The position numbers were made by a program, and so were the translations under genes. This document shows, piece by piece, positions 32,601 through 43,012 of a DNA stretch of 64,000 bases. A model generated the notes under the pieces. It was not told the origin of the DNA. It worked only from the letters and a program-made list of their open reading frames with translations, and did no database searches. The stretch's first letter is position 1. Each line of letters starts with the position of its first letter. The stretch covers positions 23,322,733-23,386,732 of the forward strand of contig OX439044.1 in assembly GCA_949317995.1 (NCBI GenBank). Direction: 5' to 3'. This DNA is from Acholoe squamosa (Eukaryota > Annelida > Polychaeta > Phyllodocida > Polynoidae).

Positions 32601-34498
32601 CCTGAGGTCACCCTTACACCATGTATCAGTATATATTTGCCCGGGACCTCAATCTGCTGTATTTTAGGGACTTTTAACAATGATAGAGCTGGCTGGAAAG
32701 AGTTAAGAACATATCTATGGCTTAAAATAAAGTCCTAGCTAATGTCTTGTAACATGACCTTCCAGCAAGGAGAATGGTCACAGGTAGGGTCTTTTAGTTA
32801 GTTTGCTAGGCACTTTCTGTTTGTTGGATCATATGGCTTGTACTTATAGCTGAGTCCTACCAGTAAGGCTCTGGAAAGGTCCACTTCTGCCAACAGAAGT
32901 GATCTTATTCACCATTGACAGAATGATGATATCAATTGCAAGACCCATGCAATAACAGTTATCTGATGCTGCTAGATTAAGCTAGATTTCCTTAGTAGAA
33001 CTTCTAGAGAAGGTTTGTGACAGAATAATCATCACACATTATATCTAATTCTGATCAAAATCTATATAATATTATAAATAACATAATTTAGAGTAATGCT
33101 GCTTAAAGGCCTTTCAAATATTATGTAACACAATTTTGACCACTTTTTGACCCCCCTCCCCCCTTGTAACAATATGGGGCTTCTAATCAATATTCCTAAA
33201 TTTATTTGATCCTTCTCAATTTAACAAGAATTATAGGATGATCTCTAAAATCACATTAAAATGCTTGTAAATTGTCAAATTTAGCCATGTGATGTATTCC
33301 TCATTTTTATCATGTAACCCTTGGGCAGACCCCCCCCCCTCTCTCTGTAACAAAGTGTAACAAACTTCATGATCCCCTCCCCTACTGTGTTACCTAATAT
33401 TTGAATGGCCCCTTAGAAAATATTTAATTGCTAAGATGTAAACAGGTCTAGCAATAAGGCTTTGGCAGCACAATTTCAGATTTATTTTCTTTATAAATCG
33501 ATGGGTTCCATAATCATGTTTTCATATCTGAGTAGAGCAGTTGTCTGTTGGTGAGCCACTTGCTAAACAAAAGCTAGCAAGGTTTCACCACTTGCTAAAC
33601 AAAAGCTAGCAAGGTTTAAGTAAGTGCCAACTCTTTGAGTATTGAACAACTATCTGACACATTTCCTATTACATTAGGGATATTTCTAACAAGATCTACT
33701 CAGTTCTGAATAAATTGAGTCCAATGATGGTTAACTTTCTTCACAATAATACATATTTGTCTATGAACAAGCTCCTTTGTATAAGTTGCTATGTAAATTT
33801 GTTGCTAATGAATCACTGCCCCACAAGTAGAATAAAACCTCAGATGTATTCTCATTTCATCATTTTCAGGATATAAGACACACTACAATTGTCTAGTAAA
33901 GAATATTTTGCCAATAGAGGATAATGCTGAAGTCACATGTTTTCATCATACTTGCTATAGGTCTATCTTTTTTTTCTATATTTTCTGATCAGCACACTGT
34001 ATTTTGGTACAATATTGCATTTTTTTTTCAATTGCATGCAGCTTCTGAATAGCAAAATGAGAAACAGTATCCATGATCTCCATTCTGTAAGTCATTCCTA
34101 GGAATGGTCTTTCTTTGTCTCGGAAAGGGTCCGTTGCTAGCTAAAATCAGCTGTTGCTAGGTAACCGCTTGTCCTAGCAACAAATGGTTGGCTCCAATGC
34201 GATCGTTAGGTCCAATTTAGGGGGGGTAGGTACCTTTGGAATTGTTGTAAGATGAATATTAGTGCCAGAACAGGGTGATCAATATGTATTTTAGCTCTTA
34301 AAAACGAGGCTAAAATTTCAAGAGATGGTTGTATAGAATTGCAGATTTCTCAGTGACTGCACAAGCTTTCATTGGTCAAACATCACTTTTCCATACCCGG
34401 AGACATTGGACAACATAAAAAAATAACTTATAGCTATCAGTAATCTTAAGAATTAAACTCCTAAAATATGGCTCTTTTGAAGGACTTGCTGCTCTACT
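29664..34498. mobile_element. Foldback-type DNA element, 4.8 kb, inside the retroelement
   Basis: Long terminal inverted repeats: about 29700-30370 is the reverse complement of about 33770-34460, at perhaps 85-90% identity with indels. Shared blocks include TAAGATTACTGATAGCTATA, TTGACCAATGAAAGCT, GCAACAGCTGATTTTAGCTA and GGAGATCATGG. The outer ends are diffuse (AGAGGAGCAGCA against AGTAGAGCAGCA). The 3.4-kb interior has no ORF longer than about 76 codons, so it is non-autonomous. It includes a TAGTGCATTAATGCACTA palindrome near 32390-32445 and a tandem duplication of CACTTGCTAAACAAAAGC at about 33560-33615. It separates pol from the env region and must be younger than, or carried with, the retroelement. 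Confidence 0.8.
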
Positions 34499-35384
34499 AC
34501 ATGGTCCCTTTCCAGACACTTGTTGCCGTGCTTAAGGTGTGGTGGTATTGGTTGTGGGTTGTGTTGTGATCAGATGTGGGTGGGCAAGCGCTTATAAACC
34601 TGAGACTGAGTTTGGCTACTTCTCAGTCTGAGATCTCCCATAGGTGGTATGTCTTGCCCTGAAAGAGGCGTAGGCCAAATATTATTGGTGGATGCAAGTG
34701 GGGTTGTACGGTCCCATATGCAAATTAGGGTTATCCTGGCCTGGATTGGTTGGTGGTGAGATATTGTCTAAAGAGCATATTGGGAAGCTTGGCGGGGGGG
34801 TGTTTTATCCCTGGCCAAGGTGATATGGTTGCTATGGCGTCCCTGTGGCTTTTAAAGACCTTGAGGGCAGTGTGTTATTGATTTGTATATGTGCCACCAC
34901 AGCACTTAAGGGTTGGCAGAGACAGTGGTGTAAACATGGGGTGTGGGTGTCAGAGGTCCATCTTCCTACAATAGGTTTATCATTGGAAATAGTGGTCTTG
35001 AAGTGGTAACAAGCCGTCGCATGTGTGTTTTGAAGTTTATACACAAACCGAGGACACAGCGCTGCCTTGGGCGGTCGGTATGTGGCGTGGGTAACCTAAC
35101 CTAATTATTTGATAATCCATTTGCCAGTGTTTGGCGTTCCACTTAGAATGGGTAGGTGGTTGTATATACAGTTAATCAAAGCGGTGTTGATTTTGGATGC
35201 ATAGGAATTGTTATGGTTGTTAGTATAAATAGGTTGGGCGTTGGTCTGTGACTGTTGCTGTCAGTGTGTTTAAGTGGTTGGTATATTAATGGCTGATTAA
35301 TTTGGTTGGGGCGCGTGGCGCCTGTGGGGATTAAAGGAGGGTTGTTTATATGGATGCTTGGTGCTTGACACAAAGTCTTATGAT
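34499..35384 (-). other. Retroelement segment after integrase
   Basis: Between the pol tail and the foldback insertion. Open frames of about 65-70 codons (35176-35373, 34832-35044) are Pro/Thr/His-rich without a known motif. They may be untranslated or part of a spliced env leader. Confidence 0.35.
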
Positions 35385-38300
35385 CTATAATGGACGCTTA
35401 GAAATTTTTCTTGATTTTCTGGAGGGCATGGGGCTGAAGGAGATTATTCCCTTTTTGGCTGGCCTTCCTCTCTTTTTCTTCATTTTGGGAGTGGTGAGAC
35501 TCACATTGGAGGGGTCATCCTGGTCGGGGTTGTGAAGTGAGCTTGTGGGCCCTGATTGTAGCCTTTTTATGATGGCTTTGGCGCTAGCTCTTGTGATTGG
35601 TCTCCTCAGCCTTGATACATGTACTGATTTTTTCAGTACTTTTCCATCTTGTAGCCTTTTTAAAATAGCTGTAACTGGTGAAGTCATCTTCATTATGATG
35701 TAGGGGCCTGAGTATGTGGGTTGCAACTTTTTTTATGTGCATTTGACCAGTAGGGTGGGTATATGTAAATATACCAATTGGCCTGTGTTATATGAGCTGA
35801 GTTCTGCTGAAGTATCATGTCTGGCTTTCATCTTTTTGTGAGCAGAGATCATGTTTTCTGCAGCTTTCATTTGAATATCATCCCTAAACTGTAGTAGGCT
35901 GGCCATAATTTTCTCCTTGGTGCTTGAGTCTTTTTCAGCTTTAATCAAGGACAAGGCTGCTTCAGTTGGTAGGTGTGTCTGCTTGCCAAAAACTAACAAA
36001 TTTGGTGAGTAGCCTAAAGCGCTGCTTACAGTATTATTAATACTGAAGACTACAGCTTGTAGGAAGGTTGACCAATGCTTTTGTGATTTTGATACAAAGG
36101 CTCTGAGGGATGATTCTATGGTTTGATGTTGGCGCTCACAGAGACCTTGAGACCTAGACCAATGTGCACTTCCTGTCACATGTTTAATGCTGAACTTTTC
36201 ACAGAAATATTTGAATAATTTTGAGACGTATTGCTGGGCATTATCTGTGTTCAGTACTGAGGGAGTGCCATGGATACATATGACTCTTTGGAAGAAACCA
36301 AGTGCTACAATTGCAGCAGTATTTTCTTCACTTGTCCAGGCAGTTACATGCCTGGTGGCATGGTCGGTCACCACATGTATGTAGTGAGAGCCATCAGCGG
36401 CCTTGGAAAAAGGGCCTATTGTGTCCATGGTGACATGAGAGTATGCTGTAAGTACTGGGTCACGTAGTTTCATTGGAGTTTTCAGGTTTTTGGGTCTCTT
36501 TTTGGTGGTCAGGCATGTGTGGCAAGTGCCGCAGAAATCAAAGACTTCTTTAAACATTGATCTCCAGTAATACCTAGCTCTTATGGCTGTATAGGTTTTG
36601 ACTGGACCTAGGTGTCCACCTAGGGGAGAGCAATGGGTTGCTTCCACTAAAGATTCTGTCCATTTTTCTGGGATTACAATTTGCAGTGTGGGCTCTAAGG
36701 TTTTACCCAAGTTGGTATCAGTAATTCTAAAGAGGACTTCATCCAGTAAGATGAATTGGTCGTGGTTACGTAGTATTTGATTCATTAATCCTGAGTCGTG
36801 TGGCAGTCTACCTTTTTCAATGTAGTTTGCCATGGAGGATGCAAAAAGGTCTTCTTTTTGGCTTTTAATTAGTGTTTCTCTAGAAGGTGTCAGGGATTGG
36901 TGTTTACAGATTTCCTGAATTGCCCTTTCAGCTAGAGGTAGCACACGGCGGGAGAGCTTAGCTCTCTTGGCGTTTGCAGTTTTGATGGTTTTGGCGGGCC
37001 TGCCTCTGGGGCGAGGACTGCTGCACTTAGGCTTGAGTGGGCGGGTCTTTTTACTGGGCGCTGATTGGCTGGCTGCTGGAGGTGTGTCGTCCTGGGACTG
37101 GGACTGTGCTCGTGTGAGTGCACACAGGTCGGGATTCACACCCTGCTGCCTTTCTGGGGTGCCTTTTCTTGCTATGACGCCTTTTGGTGGTTTATTTGTG
37201 CTTCCCCAAATTTTGCCTCCTTTTAATATTGATCTAGGAGGTCCCAAACAGATGGGATTATTGGGAATTGGGTCGTCTGATCTGAAAACCTTTGTTATGG
37301 ATATATCTGAAAATTGTACCTTCTTTGGTGGGAGGATAATTCTTCCTTGTGATCTAATTGGTATTGGATCATCAGAGCCAGGGGGATATTTTCTTCTGGA
37401 CAGGCAATCTGCCACTAGATTGGCTCTACCTTGTAGGTATTTTACTTCGAAATCATAGGACATAACAGTATCTATCCATCTCGCCAATCTACCATTAGTG
37501 ATATTCTCCTTTTTGTTGAAGAGGGAGACTAGGGCTGTGTGGTCTGAATATACCTTGAAGTGAGTGCCGTCCACATAATGGTGGAACTTTTTGACAGCAA
37601 AGATTATTCCAAGTAGCTCTTTGTCAGTTATTCCATATCTGGTTTCCTGAGGTGTTAGACCTCTCCCAGAGAATTCAATGGGTCTATAAAAACCATGTTC
37701 ATCTACCTGTGTAATAACTGCTCCTAAGCTGAAATTGCTGGAGTCTGTGAAGATGATAAAGGGTTTGTTATAGTCTGGGAATTTTAGGATTGCCTCAGTG
37801 CAAATTGATGCTTTGATTTTTTCAAAGGCTGTTTGGCATTGAGTGGTCCATTTGAAGGTACCTTTTGTGGCTTCATATAAGGGCTTCATTATATGGGCAA
37901 AGCCTCTAATGAATCTCTTATAAAATTGTGCCATTCCATTGAAACACCTAAGGTCCTGGATGTTTTTAGGTGCTGGGAAGGTTTTAACCGGTGAGATTTT
38001 GTCTGGGGAAGGTGAGATGCCGTGTTGATCTAAGGTGAAACCTAAGAATTCCATTTTGGTGGTGCCAAATTCACATTTTTCGGACTTTAATTTGATGTTT
38101 CCTTTGATAAAAAGTTTTAGCACTTCATCTAGGTCTTGCAGATGTCTTTCCCATGTAGGGCTGTATATGGCCACGTCATCCACATAGGCTACTGCATTTC
38201 TGTATTTGCACTTCATGAGCAATTGTTCCATTACATTCATGAATGACAAACCAGAAGTTTTTAAACCCATGGGTAATACTTTGGCCATATACCTTGTGCC

Positions 38301-39749
38301 ATTGGCAGAGAAAGTTGTTAAAGGCCTTGATTCTTTAGCTAGAGGAATCTGATGGTAGGCGCTGTATACATCCAATTTGGAAAAATATTTAGCACCTGTT
38401 CTGCCAACTTGTTGCATGAGGTCGTCTGCTCTGGGGAAGGAGTAGGAAAAAGATTTTAGGTTTTGGTTAACCCATCTGTAATCCACGATTATTCTCCATC
38501 CTGAGGCTACAGACCTGTCTCCCTGGGGTTTGGGTACTAAGAAGGCTGGGGAGTTCCACTCACAGGGCTTGGTGCATTCTTCAATGACACCTTGCTGTAA
38601 GTGTTTATCTAACAGCTCTCTTTGGAAAACCTCTTTCTTGGGTGACATTCTATAGGATGGTCTGTTGCAGGGTTTGAAATCAGGGATTAATTCTAATTTG
38701 ACCTCATTTTCAACATTTAATCCTATAGCACTCTCATTTAATACAAAAGCCTCTCTATTTGATTCAACAATGTTTTTGATTTGTTGTTTTTGGGCCTCAG
38801 TGAGCTTGTCACATATTGTGTATTTTAGAGGGTCGTCCCCTTTGGGTAGCTGATCCAGGGGATCATCTCCACAATTGATGGGGAGCATGTCTTTGTCAGA
38901 GATTATGCTGTTGAGGGAGTGTTGGCTGTTCAGTTTTCCAATGGGAATTGCTTTGTTTAGATTGTTAAGTGCAAAAATGCCTAGGTTCATGTGCTTTTTG
39001 ATGTTGATGGAAAAATCATTTGGGTTGGCCACTGTTATTGGTATGATTTTTCTTGTTGACCTTGGTTCAACGAGGGCGTGTTTGATTAGTACCGGTAATG
39101 TCGTGTCAACATTTTCTGTGATGCCTGTTTTACCTATTAAGGAATCAGGTCCTATGACGATTGCATTGAATGTGGATTCAGAATTTGGTGGCATGGTTAG
39201 ACCTTTGGCTGCTCCTATGAAGTGTGGTGAAGGGGACTTGGTCCCAAAGGAAATTTTGGCCCTATATTTGGTCATAAAGTTTACGCCAAGAATTATGGGG
39301 TGGTTTAGCTTTGGGACCACATGTAGTCTTGTTTTAAACTCTGTGTTATCAATTAGAAAGGATATGGTGATGGAATTGTTGACTTGAACAGAGGATTTAT
39401 CGGCTAGTAGGATAACCATACGAGATCTCCTACCATGTCTGAAATTGGGGGTTGATATGACTTTATCTGCCATTTTCTGGCTGATAAAGGAAAGGGAGGC
39501 TCCAGAGTCTACAAGGGCTCTGTAAGAACTGCCATTGATATCAACATTAACTGCGCCTTTAGTCAATTCAGTATTAATGCAAGAGGTCTTACCTTGCTGC
39601 CCATACTTACTGGTCTCGACTTTCAATTGGAGGGTGGAAATTCTCTTGTTCTGGTTCTCATAGAGGTCCTCACTGTCTGATGAGGAGTCTTCGTCACAAT
39701 TCACAGGCTGGGGGTCGTAGTTCTGTTGTTCTGCTGAATTTAATTCTGC
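35385..39749 (-). CDS. pol: pol: protease, RT, RNase H, integrase (one nonsense codon)
   Basis: Counting from the first conserved region at 39704, the domains are as follows. Aspartic protease has LVDSGAS (66-69). Reverse transcriptase has VDYRWVNQ, FSKLDVYSAYHQ and YVDD (507-510). RNase H has FTDSS (D at about 653) and TDKELLGI. Integrase has a zinc finger (H1024, H1031, C1058-C1064) and a D1094, D1154, E1190 triad with exact D35E spacing. A linker of about 150 residues between RNase H and integrase carries an AT-hook, PRPRGRPAK. An in-frame TAA at 35733-35735 cuts the frame just before the integrase C-terminal GPY module (YSGPYIIMKM..VHVSRLRRP). Past it the same frame continues 114 codons to a tail with a second AT-hook, KKKRGRPAKK. 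The frame is the same as gag, separated by TAG (39852-39854) and TGA (39750-39752), so readthrough or an unseen recoding step is needed. The nonsense codon suggests this copy lacks a complete integrase. Confidence 0.93.
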
Positions 39750-39851
39750 TCAATCATTCATGTCTGAAATATGGCATGTGGGGGACGTTCCAATTTTGTT
39801 GTCCAGAGTGGGGGCGGGGCCGCAAGATGCATGGTAGCCCTCCCCTGGGTC

Positions 39852-41747
39852 CTATTCAATATTGTCATTGTAGTGTTCTCCTTGTCCAGAATCAGGAGGT
39901 TGGTTGTCAGGATGGTTGTCTCCTGTCTTTTTGTTGTCATTTCTGCCTGGTGTTGGGTCCCTAGATTTCTTTTGTTGCTGGGTCCAATCATCAGGGATCG
40001 GGAAATCTGCTGGGACTAGTAGTTTCTGGAAGGACACCTGGCGGGTGTTGGTGGGGGTGGAGGCAACAGGGATGAAAACAAAGTTATTTCTTGTGTCGCT
40101 GGATTTGGACCTGCTTTTGTTGCCTTCCTGAGATCTGCTCCTGCCTGGTGACTGATATCTATTCTTGGAGCCTGATCTGTTGTTTGAGCCGGATCTGGAG
40201 TTGTTATAACCTTGCTGATTTTGGTTGTAACCTGGCTTAGATTTATCGTCATACTGCTTATTGTTGCTGTTTCCAGGGGGCTTGTTGTTATTGTACTGAT
40301 CTTTTCTGGATCTGTTATTGTTGTTGTTGTTGCCATTGTAGCTGTTGTTCTTTTGCCCATTGTAGTTATTGTAGTTCATGGTGCACAAGTCTGAAGATTG
40401 GTTTGAGGCATGGGCTGCTTTGGCTGCTTCTATGACCAATTCTTGTTTTAATGCTGCTGTCTCGGCTTCCCTAATGCTTTTGGGGCTGTCTGAGAGTACA
40501 ACATTTTTTATTTCATCCTTGAGGCCATTTATAAGATAGTCCACTTGTACAGACTCATCCAGGTTGCTGTTGGATAGCAATAAGGTCATATCTGCTATGT
40601 ATTCCTCTACAGTCTCTTTGGGTTGCTGCTTTCTGTTTCTATATCCTTTGATTATTGTGGCAGGGTCAGGCTGGTTGAATCTGCTGAGAAAGGCGGTATA
40701 GACTGCCTCAGTGTCATACATGATTGGTTTGTCAAAAATGTTTGTAAAAAACCATTGTGCTGCTCTGCCCTTTAAAAAGGTATACATACAGGATGCATGC
40801 ATTGTTGGGCTGCGGGGATATGCATTTCTTATATAGAATTTGAATTCTGCCAGGAATCTGGCTGCAGACCTGTAGGGCGAGGGCTTGTCAAAGGGTTCTG
40901 GCTTGTTAAAACAGCTTAATTGAGCAGATGTGAGTCGCTCAGGTTCAAAACTCCTGTATCCAGTGGGAGCGGAGAAATTGGATTGTCCTAGATTTGGTAT
41001 CATTGGTGTGGACTGAGCTGCAGGCTGTTGGGCAGCTGCTTGGGCAGGTGGAGTGTTTGTAAACAAACCATACATTGGTATAGGGTTGTTGTAGGGCGTG
41101 TGTGCCTGGTGGGGTATGTATACATGGTTGTAAACACTGCCTGAGAGTGATGTGGCGGCTACCGGTGATGGACGAGTGGTAGAGGGCGCCATCTGGTGGG
41201 TTGTGGCTGAACTACCAAAACCTGCATGTGTCGCGCCTTGTTGAGTGGGCGTGGCACCTGTTGCTATGGTTCGGGCTGTATTTTGGAAAAGGCTCGGGGG
41301 GCTGAGCCTGTATCCTACCGGTAGTGTTGTCGGTGTTCTGGCAGAGGTGCTCATGACACGTGAAGGTTGGCCTGAAGGGGGTAGCCTAGTGTTGGTGGGT
41401 GAGAAATGGTTGTTCTGGCCTTGGCTGGTAGGTGTTCTTGTCCTATCAATAGCCCTGAATATTTCAGTTCTCATTCCATCAATGTTTCTGTTGATTCTGT
41501 CAGACAGATTGGCTGACGCTATTTCAGACCTTCTCAGAACATCAGCATTGTCCTGAGCTGCTCTTCTCTGAATTTGGCTAATGTCATTCTCCAGGTGCGA
41601 TTTCCAGGTGTCCATGTCATTCAATCTGTCATTTATCCTTGACAGTTGGCAGGAGGAGTCGTCTCCAATCCTTTTTATTTCAGCAGACAATAAGTTCATT
41701 TGTCCTGTTAATAGGTTGGAGAGGGAGTCATTGACTGATGGGTGCAT
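39852..41747 (-). CDS. gag: gag (coiled coil + capsid, no zinc knuckle)
   Basis: 631 residues from an ATG at 41747. The first 100 residues form a coiled coil (LSAEIKRIGDDSSCQLSRIN and following heptads). A Pro/Thr/Ser/Ala-rich linker comes next, then a retrotransposon capsid domain with FLAEFKFYIRNAY, GRAAQWFF, FLSRFNQPD, YRNRKQQPKETVEEYI and the closing DYLINGLKDEI. The nucleocapsid region has no CCHC knuckle; instead it is Asn-rich and then Ser/Arg-rich (SRSGSNNRSGSKNR, GRSRSQEGNKSRSKSS), so RNA binding probably relies on basic low-complexity sequence. It overlaps the preceding leader ORF by 40 bases in a different frame and ends with TAG followed by G. Confidence 0.9.
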   Translation of the reverse strand: MHPSVNDSLSNLLTGQMNLLSAEIKRIGDDSSCQLSRINDRLNDMDTWKSHLENDISQIQRRAAQDNADVLRRSEIASANLSDRINRNIDGMRTEIFRAIDRTRTPTSQGQNNHFSPTNTRLPPSGQPSRVMSTSARTPTTLPVGYRLSPPSLFQNTARTIATGATPTQQGATHAGFGSSATTHQMAPSTTRPSPVAATSLSGSVYNHVYIPHQAHTPYNNPIPMYGLFTNTPPAQAAAQQPAAQSTPMIPNLGQSNFSAPTGYRSFEPERLTSAQLSCFNKPEPFDKPSPYRSAARFLAEFKFYIRNAYPRSPTMHASCMYTFLKGRAAQWFFTNIFDKPIMYDTEAVYTAFLSRFNQPDPATIIKGYRNRKQQPKETVEEYIADMTLLLSNSNLDESVQVDYLINGLKDEIKNVVLSDSPKSIREAETAALKQELVIEAAKAAHASNQSSDLCTMNYNNYNGQKNNSYNGNNNNNNRSRKDQYNNNKPPGNSNNKQYDDKSKPGYNQNQQGYNNSRSGSNNRSGSKNRYQSPGRSRSQEGNKSRSKSSDTRNNFVFIPVASTPTNTRQVSFQKLLVPADFPIPDDWTQQQKKSRDPTPGRNDNKKTGDNHPDNQPPDSGQGEHYNDNIE

Positions 41748-42790
41748 TCTCTGACTATGTTCCTCGTCATGTCATCCTGGTTGTACTCTGGAGGTGGAGC
41801 TGCAGTGGCCATGTTTGGGTAGGCAGGTGCTCTGTGCAGGTGGGGGAAGGTTACTTCTGTGTCTTCCTCAGAGGTGGATTCTGTTTGTAAGTGGGCGGGG
41901 AAGTGACTGCTTCTGTGTAGGATGGGAGTAGTGGCCACGAGGTCGCCTCTTCTAGCTGCAGAGTCCAAACTTCTTTGAAGTCTGTAAAATACAGGTGTAT
42001 TTGGCCTTTGAGGGGAGGATGATTGTACCCTTCTCCTGGGTCTATGGGTGGGGTATGGCCTTTCAAAGGATCTGGCTCTTGGAGGCGTGCTCAGGGATGA
42101 ATTTGGTGCTGGAGGTGTCGCCTTGTCTTCCTCAGAGGTAGAGTAGGAGTAGTAAGGCCTAGGGTCTCCTCCAGGTGGATTGCTATTAGGCTGTGGGTTC
42201 TGGTGCGGCCTTAGCAAATTGGTGAGATTGGAGTTGTCTTGCCACTGCTCTTCTAAAATACGGTTTATCCTGTCTAGAAAAACAGAGGGACTCTCACCAC
42301 ACTGGTAGCTTGGTGTAGCTCCGGTTGGTATCTGTTGTGCACGTCCTGTGTTGAGTCTGTTTTCTCTCCACCTGTGGATTGCTGAGTCTAGCCTGCTCCT
42401 CCAGTAATTGTCTGCTACTGATGGGTGGGCTTGGATGTCTGGTACAGTGAGGTTGTCCCAACTTAGGTCAGGTGCGCACTGTGGATCAGAATCACTGCTG
42501 GATGAGGGTGACCGGCCAGCAGCTTCCAGGGCTTCCTGCAGGCTATTGAATCTTTCCTCTAGATGGCTATCTAGGTGGAGGTAACCAGGTGATTGATTTT
42601 CAGGCGTGCTGTATGTGGTACTTTGAAGACCACCTAATCTCAGGGGTGGTGATTCTGAGGGTGAATAACCAGGTAAGGTGAGGTTTAGACCTGGTGGTGG
42701 GGCTCCTGCTGGTGTACTGGTGGGTGCACCTGTGTTGGTGTCCACTATAGTAGATGAAAAGGGTAGGTATTTGAACTCACAGGTGTTTGT
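41708..42790 (-). CDS. Leader ORF 2 (N-terminal gag extension?), about 360 codons
   Basis: Open from 42790 to the TAA at 41708. There is no early ATG: the first Met-like codon is GTG at 42745. It is Pro/Ser/Thr-rich and largely disordered, with segments such as DLSWDNLTVPD, a helical FLDRINRILEEQWQDN and an Arg-rich THRPRRRVQSSS. No domain was recognised. Its frame is -1 relative to leader ORF 1, and the two overlap at a slippery heptamer, so it may be made as a frameshift extension. Gag is again -1 relative to it, with an ATG inside the overlap. Confidence 0.6.
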   Translation of the reverse strand, partial: TNTCEFKYLPFSSTIVDTNTGAPTSTPAGAPPPGLNLTLPGYSPSESPPLRLGGLQSTTYSTPENQSPGYLHLDSHLEERFNSLQEALEAAGRSPSSSSDSDPQCAPDLSWDNLTVPDIQAHPSVADNYWRSRLDSAIHRWRENRLNTGRAQQIPTGATPSYQCGESPSVFLDRINRILEEQWQDNSNLTNLLRPHQNPQPNSNPPGGDPRPYYSYSTSEEDKATPPAPNSSLSTPPRARSFERPYPTHRPRRRVQSSSPQRPNTPVFYRLQRSLDSAARRGDLVATTPILHRSSHFPAHLQTESTSEEDTEVTFPHLHRAPAYPNMATAAPPPEYNQDDMTRNIVRECTHQSMTPSPTY

Positions 42791-42960
42791 TTATGTGTGC
42801 GTCTATGGGCTGGCAGCACTGGGTCCAGCTGGAGCGCGTCTGGCGAGGAGTCTATCGGGGTGGTGTACTGTGTACTGGTGGCTTCTTGCTGGTCTCTGTT
42901 TGGAGATGTGGGGATACGTTGTGGGGCTGGCTCCTTTGGTAGGGTCTCACTGTTGTCCAT
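42745..42960 (-). CDS. Leader ORF 1, 71 codons
   Basis: Begins with the first ATG after the 5' LTR (42960, about 50 bases from the LTR). It is Pro/Thr/Ser-rich, like leader ORF 2. It ends TAG (42745-42747) 12 bases after a CCCTTTT heptamer read as C CCT TTT in its frame. It is short and without a known domain. Its value lies in supplying the start codon for a frameshift product or for spliced env. Confidence 0.5.
   Translation of the reverse strand: MDNSETLPKEPAPQRIPTSPNRDQQEATSTQYTTPIDSSPDALQLDPVLPAHRRTHKQTPVSSNTYPFHLL
42757..42763 (-). promoter_or_regulatory. Candidate -1 ribosomal frameshift heptamer C CCU UUU
   Basis: In the leader ORF 1 frame the codons run TAC CCT TTT CAT. The heptamer fits the X XXY YYZ rule with CCC and TTT, and a -1 slip leads directly into the open frame of leader ORF 2. 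The zero-frame stop lies four codons after the heptamer. Confidence 0.55.
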
Positions 42961-42993
42961 GGCTCATGAGATGTGGTAACTTGTGGGATGATA

Positions 42994-43011
42994 CGTGAGG
43001 GTTTTCCACCA
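42994..43011 (-). promoter_or_regulatory. Primer binding site
   Basis: On the minus strand, one base after the 5' LTR, the sequence begins TGGTGGAAAACCC, with the usual TGG start that pairs with a tRNA 3' CCA. I could not match it to a specific tRNA. Confidence 0.6.
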
Positions 43012-43012
43012 T

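Noticed and set aside
36967..37458. Plus-strand ORF of 163 residues
   Set aside because: It is a shadow of the pol frame on the other strand.
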